A stretch of DNA of 64,000 bases from Manis javanica (Eukaryota > Chordata > Mammalia > Pholidota > Manidae): positions 113,536,991-113,600,990 of the forward strand of contig NC_133166.1 of NCBI RefSeq assembly GCF_040802235.1. Direction: 5' to 3'. A program made the position numbers and the translations under genes. Below the pieces are notes generated by a model that was not told where the DNA came from, ran no database searches, and worked only from the letters and a program-made list of their open reading frames with translations. Position 1 is the first letter of the stretch. The number at the start of each line of letters is the position of its first letter. Positions 57,801-64,000 of the stretch are shown here, in pieces.

Positions 57801-60800
57801 TTATTCATCTTCAGTCCTGGGCAGGTAACGGAGGTGTCTTCCACCGATAAAGCCTTCATTCCTGGAAGAAAGTGACACGCAAATAATGTCAATGGACATG
57901 TCCCCACATCCCCGACGCCCCTCCTGTGGCCCTTGGCAAGCAGAGCTCGCCCCTTGGCGGATGTCGGCTTCCGTTCTCTGCCTGCCTGGGAGCACCTGCC
58001 TCACACCAAGTGCCGTGCTGCTGACCCGACTGTCATTTCAGCTGCGACCTTCTGAACATTCTTACCCTTCGTTGGAGCTCAGAATGAAAACTCAATGCTA
58101 AGTATGGTCAGGGGAAAGGATTGGTGTCTGGGTGGGGAAAGGCTAGGATTAAATGGGCAAAAATACCCAAAGCGGTGCAAACTGACTTTCCCGTTGGATG
58201 TGCCCAGTCCGGAGAGGAGGAGGATGGGACGGCAGCCCAGCACGCAGAGGGGCCTGGACAGGCATGAGTGACTGGAAAGGAGTTTTCAAACCAGTATTAC
58301 ATGCATGGGATGAACTCCCATTTATTAGTGTCCTCTCTAATTTCTCTTAAGAGTGTCCTTCACTTTCTTGGTTAGGTTCATTTCTAGGTAGTTTATTCTT
58401 TTTGATGCATTTGTGAATGGAATTGTTTTCCTGATTTCTCTTTCTGCTAGTTCATCATTAGGGTATAGGAATGCAACAGATTTCTGTGTACTAATTCTGT
58501 ATCCTGAGAATTGGCTGAATTCAGATATTAGTTCCAGTAGTTTTGGAATGGAGCCTTTAGGGTTTTTTATGGCATCATCTTTCAATCTCAAGTGAACACA
58601 CCATCCTGGCAGACCTGGCAGAGGCTCAGAGCCCTGGGGCTGCGTCGACTTCCCTTCCATAGACTCATGGACTCGAGTCCTTGCTCCCAAGGGAAGGGAG
58701 AGCCCAGGAAAGGGCGGGGGTGCATCTCTTAGGGCGCACCCCACCCAAAACCCCACCAGGGCTACAGGACAGGCTGCTCCCGGGGGTATGATGGTGCTGG
58801 GGATCGATTCAGTCCTGGGCACGAGCGGCAGGTGCCCAAGCACCCAGCCAGTGACCCCTTCCACTGTCCATGCTGCTGGTTTTTGGGGTGTGCACAGTGA
58901 ATGGCCAGCATGGGCCCTGGTTTGCTGGGGGACAGCTGTCACCGGGGGACAGGAGGGGCTGCTTACGGATGATTTCCGTCCCAGTGCGAAACTGACAGAC
59001 AACGTCATTGTTGCGGACGCCCTGAAAACCTTTTCCAATAACCTTGACGGTCTTTTTCCCTGCAAGAGTAATATCCAGATGTCTGTGTGGGGAAGCGTGG
59101 CGGTGTTTTCCTCAGATCACAGCTATGGCAGGCCGCCCCCACAACAGAATTCCCATGAACCCTTGGGGCGTGCAGCTGTAGCTGAACCCACATCTGGGCA
59201 ACCCCCTGGCCAAATCTTCTCCTTTCGGTCATTGACGGCGTACTCCCGGGAGCCTGGGCTGGGTGCAGCCTTAGGTGCCTCTCCCCACTTCCCATGACCC
59301 ATGAAGTCCATCCATTAAAGGCCCCCAGCCTAGTTCCCTCCATAGGTGCAAACCCAGCCAGGGGTTTCTGCTCTGAAATCCCGACGTGCCCCCTAATGGG
59401 CGCAGGCAGGGACCAGGCAACCCTGAGATTATACACATTCATACCACATGTGCCACACACGCACACACACACACACATGCACACGGTGCGCTCATACACA
59501 CCACACAGACTGGAACCACATACAACACTCCCACCACACACATGGCACATTCACAAAACACACACACACACACTCCTGCGTTTACAACAGCGACCCCAGT
59601 TATCACCTCTAGTGCAGAGAGAGGAGAAGTCCACAGACGTAATCTCTACACAAGACCTGGCTATGAGCTGCAGTAGAGAGAGAGAGGAGTGGCAGGGTCA
59701 CGGGTGTGGACGGCGGGGGCACGGCGTGCAGCCCCCTCCATGCCCCTCACTCACGGGGTCAACGATGTCTTCCAGTCCGCTGTATCCGGTGTCCACTGCA
59801 AGCACATGACCCACTGTGCCAGCAATTTCCAGGAGCTGAAAGGGAGAGGAGACAGCCTGGGCCCACAGCCAGGGGTGATGACCCAGAGGTCCCCATCCCA
59901 GGACACAGACACGGAGGGCTACACCCTGGCACCTCCAGCAGCCCACCCTCAGGGGAGGGAAAACCCTTCCACCCTCACCTCTGCTGTGCAGGTCTTACAC
60001 AACACTTGCTACTCATTCTGAACGGCCACCTTGCACATCTTTCAACTCCCTGGGCCCAGCCTAAGCGGACAGCCCCCCCCTCCTACTCCCCAGGGACCTC
60101 CTGGGGGGTGGAGGCCCATCGTCTGGGCGACCCTGAGAGCGCCGTCTTTGAAGCTTTCCCCTGCGAGGCTCCCAAGGGACCCCTCTTTCGCTGCTCAGAA
60201 TTACCTGGTATTTCTGGGAATCTTGCACACCCACGAAATACAGAGTTGCCCCCAACTGCCTGGATTTTTCAGCCTGAGAAAGAGGAAGTGTTGGGTATAA
60301 TAAATTTGGTCCAAATATGTGGACCCAAAGGCTGGTAACAATGGGCTTAACTCACTTCAACTTTTGTCTCCGCAAAGGATTCTGGTAGGAGTGGTCCACC
60401 TGTCAGCGCGATGATGAGGCTGGGGACCCTCTCTCCTGCGGGAGAGGCAGGGCGTGACTGGGTCAATGAGAGCAACGGCCACCGGCTTCCAGGACCCGAG
60501 CACTGCTCCCCATGCCTCACCCTCCTGGGGAGAGGCCACCCCGACCTGAGCACCTGCCACCACATGCCTGGAAGGCTTTGCAGCTTATCATGCAACAAGG
60601 AGGGCCTCCAGCCCAGGACCCACTTTGCAGATGAGGAGACTGAGCCCAGCTTAGGGTTCCTCCTACAGAACTGTCACTTCTCCCAGATGGCACAACCTTA
60701 GCCCTGAAAGGCAACGCCAGCAATTTCACAGGACAAGCACCAGCCTTCCAGAGGAGCAAAAGCAGGAGGGGGCACCCCTACTGTGCACGACTCCCGCCCG

Positions 60801-63674
60801 GCCCACGCAGGCCCGTTCCAGCTCTGGGCCTCACCCACAGCTCTCCCGCGGGCACCTGCACACCCAGGCTCAGGGCTCGAGTAAGAGGCAGGTGAGCAGT
60901 AGACCCCCTCCCAGGCTCAGTGCCTCTCCCGGGGCCACACAGCTTCCCTAGACCCTACAGCCAAGGTGAGGATGCTTCTGGGACAGGCACAGTCGCTCAC
61001 ACTTGCGGGAGACCCAGAGCAGGAGCCTCAGCCCAAGGGCGGGAGCTGGAGGGAGAAGGAGTCAGGGCGGAGCGCCTGCTCAGCAGGGGGGAAGCGCGGG
61101 CTCCCTCCTCACCCTGAGGCCCCGCCGCTTCCAGGACCCTCTGGGTCTCCCCCTTTCTCCTTCATGCAGCCCGGCTCCAGGGCCAGCGCCCCCCCACTTC
61201 CTAGGAACCATGGCGTCGTCCGCGGGACCCCTGGCTGTGCTGCGGAACATCACGGGGTGGCTTTCAGCCCCCACCCCTCAGAGCGGGAGGCCTGCCGCTC
61301 AGAGAGGGCAAGCAGCTGGTCCCGGCGTCAGCGCCAGGACGCGGCCTGGGCAGGGCCGCCCCGGCCTCAGGAAGGGCCCAGGCCTGGCTCTTTCCCGGGG
61401 ACTCCACCGCCAGGAAGGAGGAAGCAGCTCCCTTACCTGCAGCACGTGTTCTTTCCATCTGCTCATTCGCCTGCAGCAAAAGGAAGGAAGATGTTGGGGG
61501 GGGACAGTGAGACGACCCAGTGATGACCCTCTGCCAACCTCATAAAGCAGAGGCACATCCCAGAAATCCAGATTCCGTACCCTTTTCAATCCGTGCTGCA
61601 TATTTATGGCTCCTGAAGGTATGACATTCAACAGATCGACAAGACCAGTGTTTATTTTATTTCTGAAAAGAAAAAAATCAGAGCAGGTGGGAGATGGAAT
61701 GAGGGGTTGCCTCTTACAAGCGGCCCCAGGCTGTCCTTGTCCGTCTGCACGAGCAGCCCTTCCGGGACGGGTGAGGGCCACGTCAAGCAGCCCTGGCCCG
61801 GCCCTCTGCCCCGTGCCTTTGGCATTGGCTGGCCTGGTTCCCACCGTCCCAGTCCCGTATCCGGTGAGTGGGGTGGGGAGGGCATGCGTCTGTCTAGCCC
61901 CATAGGTGTGGCCTGGGCTCTCTGCGCTCAGCTCTGTCTAAGCCGTGCAGAACTGGGGACCTCACCCCGGGATACACCCTGACTGCCCCCGGTGAGTATG
62001 GGGAGATGCCAAGTGTGATTCCATCACAGTGTGACTGGCAGCACGCCCGCCCCCCGGGGGCCCTGGTGAGGGCGCACTCTTCTCCCACCCTTAAGGCTAG
62101 GTTGGGAAGGTCACCGTGGCCCCTCCTGTCCACGGGCCCTGGGCCCCTCCAGTGCAGGGTCCTCGGGCCTTCTGCTGCTCCTCCCACTCCCAACCATTTT
62201 CCTCCATGAGAATCTGAACCTCCCTGCTACTCAGAAGCTCCATCCCCTCCCGCCTCCCGCCTAGACCCTCCTGGGATGCAGGCCCACGGGGCCTTCCTCC
62301 AGCACCCTGCCCCAGCCTGGTGTTCAGGACCCACTCCTGGGCTCCCCTCACCAGACTCGGGGGGAACACGCTCCCCTCCACTGCAGCACCCACACTTGGG
62401 TGATACCATCCCTTCGTCCCTGGTTCTGACTGTCCCCTCTTCCCCAGTGGCCCGGGGCAGAAAGTGACACACAACCGCAGGTGCCAGGCTGTGTCCCTAG
62501 AGGCCCCCACATCTGCTCCACCTGATCTGGGAATCTTCGCAGTCGGCCTGCTCTAGGGAAAGGGTTGAGCATGGAGGGCTGGACTCGGAGGGGAGGAGTC
62601 TGCCTACCAGCACAGGGTCCGGCCAGGGCCAGTGCACAGGCTGCAGTGGGGCCCGGGGGGCCAGGGCTGTAGGTGGGGGTGGGCAGAGAGGGGAGGGCCC
62701 AGGACACCGTGCCTGCACACCCGTGTGCTCCTCGGTGCGGCTCAGGGACCCCCTCTGCTCCCTGGCCCTCCCTGTGGCCTGATCGCTGGGTCTGCTCTAG
62801 GGGATCAATGAAACACTTACCTGTCCGAGGTCAGCTGCATATTGACGTGGCCTTGCGTCGAGTATGTAATGAATGACATGCGCTGTTCAGGGCTTGGGAG
62901 GAAACATGGACTTGTGAGCAACTATACACACAGGGTGAAAGTGATGCTGGTGTGCAACAGGCAGGGGGCGCCCCCCCCAAGTTCCCTGCTCTCCGTTCTG
63001 TCTCTTAGTGTGGAGCCCATTTCCTGGACTCCACAAGTTCTCATCACTTTAGTGAAGGATCATGAGGCCCGGCAGGCGCGCAGCCCTCCTGTCAGAGTGC
63101 GGCAGAGCGCCCTGCGGACCCAAAGCCCGGAAGTCTGTTTCCCTCTCTGCCTCTCTCTCTCTCTCACTCACACACACGCGCACAGGGCTGCTGCGTGCAC
63201 AGGAGACAGGCAGCTACCTGCTCTTCACGAGGGCCTCCCTCGCTGGCCGCCCCTCTCCCCTCCTGACAGATTCTTGGTCCTTTCCCTTCTCCTCCTCCCT
63301 GGACGATCTTCCCCACCTCCCTCCCCCTCGCCTCAAAGAAATTATGCTCCCTCCTCAGCCATTCATATTTCCTAATCTGTGAGGGCCTCCAGGGAAGATG
63401 TGCCCCTGAAAACAAGGACAGACCCCCAGGAAGGAGCCAAGCAGGGCTGCAGAGATTTTAGGAAACAAGTGTGATCTGTCCTTCTCTCCTGTTCGGAACA
63501 GTGACCTGAGCTTTGCGACCTGAGGCAGGCCCGGGTCCACTGCATCTAAACAGCAAAGTACTCAGAGAGGAAATCGCCCTGCAACACAGAGCTGAAAAGC
63601 CGTACTTTTTAAATCTGTTCACCAAATCCCGCACAAAGCTCTGTGTGAACATCCAGTTGTGTACACCTTGTGAT
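51671..63674 (-). CDS. ANTXRL: ANTXRL-like gene, copy 2 (exons 2-16; exon 1 outside window)
   Basis: Tandem paralogue of the copy 1 gene. Exons 2-16 are all present with the same splice phases and no stop, covering residues 62-506. Exon 1 should lie near 64.95-65.14 kb. The same MIDAS losses are present (DSSQG loop, Ile for Thr, TGGPL). Coding differences from copy 1: E191Q, D262N, K272T, E293K, Q297R, S362P, T385M, G419V, W420S, R459Q and S501C, two synonymous sites, and TGA to TAA. Exons 2-6 are identical between copies; all changes fall in exons 7-16. Nothing in view disables it. Confidence 0.82.
53369..53434 (-). CDS. ANTXRL: ANTXRL copy 2 exon 15
   Basis: As copy 1 exon 15, but reads [10 protein letters not shown]: two single-base changes in adjacent codons give V419 and S420. 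Frame and splice sites are kept. Confidence 0.65.
54150..54173 (-). CDS. ANTXRL: ANTXRL copy 2 exon 14
   Basis: Identical 24-bp exon KPPPAPHK with the same splice sites. Confidence 0.63.
55390..55614 (-). CDS. ANTXRL: ANTXRL copy 2 exon 13 (stalk and TM)
   Basis: As copy 1 exon 13, with S362P in the stalk and T385M in the TM helix, which makes the helix more hydrophobic. Confidence 0.82.
57138..57228 (-). CDS. ANTXRL: ANTXRL copy 2 exon 12
   Basis: Identical to copy 1 exon 12 (end of the IPT-like domain). Confidence 0.88.
57792..57861 (-). CDS. ANTXRL: ANTXRL copy 2 exon 11
   Basis: As copy 1 exon 11, with E293K and Q297R. Both changes raise the positive charge of this segment. Confidence 0.86.
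58319..58591 (-). mobile_element. L1 ORF2 fragment, antisense to plus strand (unit 2)
   Basis: Duplicate of 25,660-25,932. In this unit the open frame runs on into non-L1 intron sequence to 242 codons by chance. Confidence 0.92.
58967..59059 (-). CDS. ANTXRL: ANTXRL copy 2 exon 10
   Basis: As copy 1 exon 10, with D262N and K272T in the IPT-like domain. Splice sites intact. Confidence 0.86.
59424..59574. repeat. CA-rich low-complexity tract (unit 2)
   Basis: Counterpart of 26,766-26,912 with an altered repeat pattern (ACACACACATGCACAC). Confidence 0.9.
59607..59667 (-). CDS. ANTXRL: ANTXRL copy 2 exon 9
   Basis: As copy 1 exon 9, with one synonymous Leu codon change (CTG to CTC). Confidence 0.86.
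59755..59835 (-). CDS. ANTXRL: ANTXRL copy 2 exon 8
   Basis: As copy 1 exon 8, with one synonymous Thr codon change (ACT to ACC). Confidence 0.88.
60205..60273 (-). CDS. ANTXRL: ANTXRL copy 2 exon 7
   Basis: As copy 1 exon 7, with GVQD instead of GVED (E191Q). Confidence 0.88.
60356..60435 (-). CDS. ANTXRL: ANTXRL copy 2 exon 6
   Basis: Identical to copy 1 exon 6, with TGGPL in place of TDGEL. Confidence 0.88.
61437..61470 (-). CDS. ANTXRL: ANTXRL copy 2 exon 5
   Basis: Identical 34-bp exon ([11 protein letters not shown]), although the downstream intron differs from copy 1 by several small indels. Confidence 0.84.
61581..61662 (-). CDS. ANTXRL: ANTXRL copy 2 exon 4
   Basis: Identical to copy 1 exon 4, including Ile at the MIDAS Thr position. 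Confidence 0.88.
62821..62892 (-). CDS. ANTXRL: ANTXRL copy 2 exon 3
   Basis: Identical to copy 1 exon 3 ([11 protein letters not shown] strand), with intact AAG acceptor and GTAAGTG donor. Confidence 0.88.
63606..63674 (-). CDS. ANTXRL: ANTXRL copy 2 exon 2
   Basis: Same sequence and splice sites as copy 1 exon 2 (D-S-S-Q-G loop and helix 1). It is the first exon of this copy inside the window. Confidence 0.87.
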
Positions 63675-63775
63675 CTGAAAAAGAAGAAGACGTGAGTCAG
63701 AGACGGAGGTGCATGTATCATGTGAGCACGGTTGCTGCCTTCCCTGCCTTCCACTGGCCCTTAGCAGGCTCCTCC

Positions 63776-63937
63776 ATGTGTGTGTGTGTGTGTGTGCGTG
63801 TGTGTGTGTGTGTGTGCGTGTGTGTGTGTGTGTGTGCGCGTGCGTGTGTGTGTGTGTGCGTGCGTGCGTGTGTGTGTGTGTGCGTGCGTGCGTGTGTGTG
63901 TGTGCGTGTGTGTGCGTGTATGTGTGTGTGTGTGTGT
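63776..63937. repeat. Alternating GT/GC tract (unit 2)
   Basis: Counterpart of 31,101-31,252, ~10 bp longer and with a different distribution of GC steps. Confidence 0.95.
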
Positions 63938-64000
63938 TGTGTGCATTTGTAATGTGTTCTATCTTAAATTTATGTTCAAGCATTTCCTTGATAAATTTAA

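Larger units (their letters stand above)
32611..64000. repeat. Tandem segmental duplication, unit copy 2 (truncated by window end)
   Basis: Direct repeat of 1 to about 31,325, head to tail with copy 1 and with no spacer. It contains a second ANTXRL-like gene lacking only exon 1, which should lie about 1 kb to the right of the window. Notable differences from copy 1 are a TG tract 28 bp longer near 37.7 kb, about 42 extra bases near 55.15-55.2 kb, and one instead of two units of a 19-bp repeat near 57.25 kb. Confidence 0.97.

Noticed and set aside
58337-59065. 242-codon minus-strand frame in unit 2
   Set aside because: Chance fusion of an L1 ORF2 fragment with intron and exon 10 sequence read in the wrong frame.

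Overview
This window is placental-mammal nuclear DNA. It shows spliced genes with GT-AG introns, MIR and L1 repeats, LTR fossils, CpG islands and dinucleotide microsatellites. No primate Alu or rodent B1 was seen. The young L1 3' ends suggest a laurasiatherian mammal, but the order cannot be fixed by eye.

The main structure is a recent direct tandem duplication with a period of about 32.6 kb. Bases 1-31.3 kb repeat as 32,611-64,000. The offset starts at 32,610 and drifts to about 32,675 through small indels. Homology begins at the first base of the window and runs to its end, so neither outer breakpoint is visible and more copies may lie outside.

Each unit carries one minus-strand gene of the anthrax-toxin-receptor family, best matched to ANTXRL (host gene, vWA domain + IPT-like domain + one TM helix + tail). 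Copy 1 is complete: I assembled 16 coding exons from 32,464 down to 19,029, about 506 aa, with all exon phases compatible and no internal stop. Copy 2 has exons 2-16 between 63,674 and 51,671; its exon 1 lies beyond the right edge. Both copies have lost most of the MIDAS metal-site residues. They differ from each other at 11 amino acids but only 2 synonymous sites plus the stop codon.

The ~19 kb between genes (1-19 kb and its duplicate 32.6-51.6 kb) holds no gene I can name. It contains a relic of the ANTXRL exon 10 (1,072-1,169), an inverted pair of ZNF143-type motifs (2.04 kb), an LTR fossil (4.46-5.05 kb), a microsatellite, a CpG island with a CTCF-like site (5.2-5.8 kb), a MIR (6.5 kb), a second LTR-like fossil (6.9-7.3 kb), a second CpG island with a possible ATG-bearing first exon (10.74 kb), an antisense MIR (12.7 kb) and a block of L1 fragments (14.9-19.0 kb) that ends just past the ANTXRL stop codon.

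Divergence between units is patchy: kilobases with no visible difference alternate with segments several percent different. This suggests gene conversion or duplication in stages.
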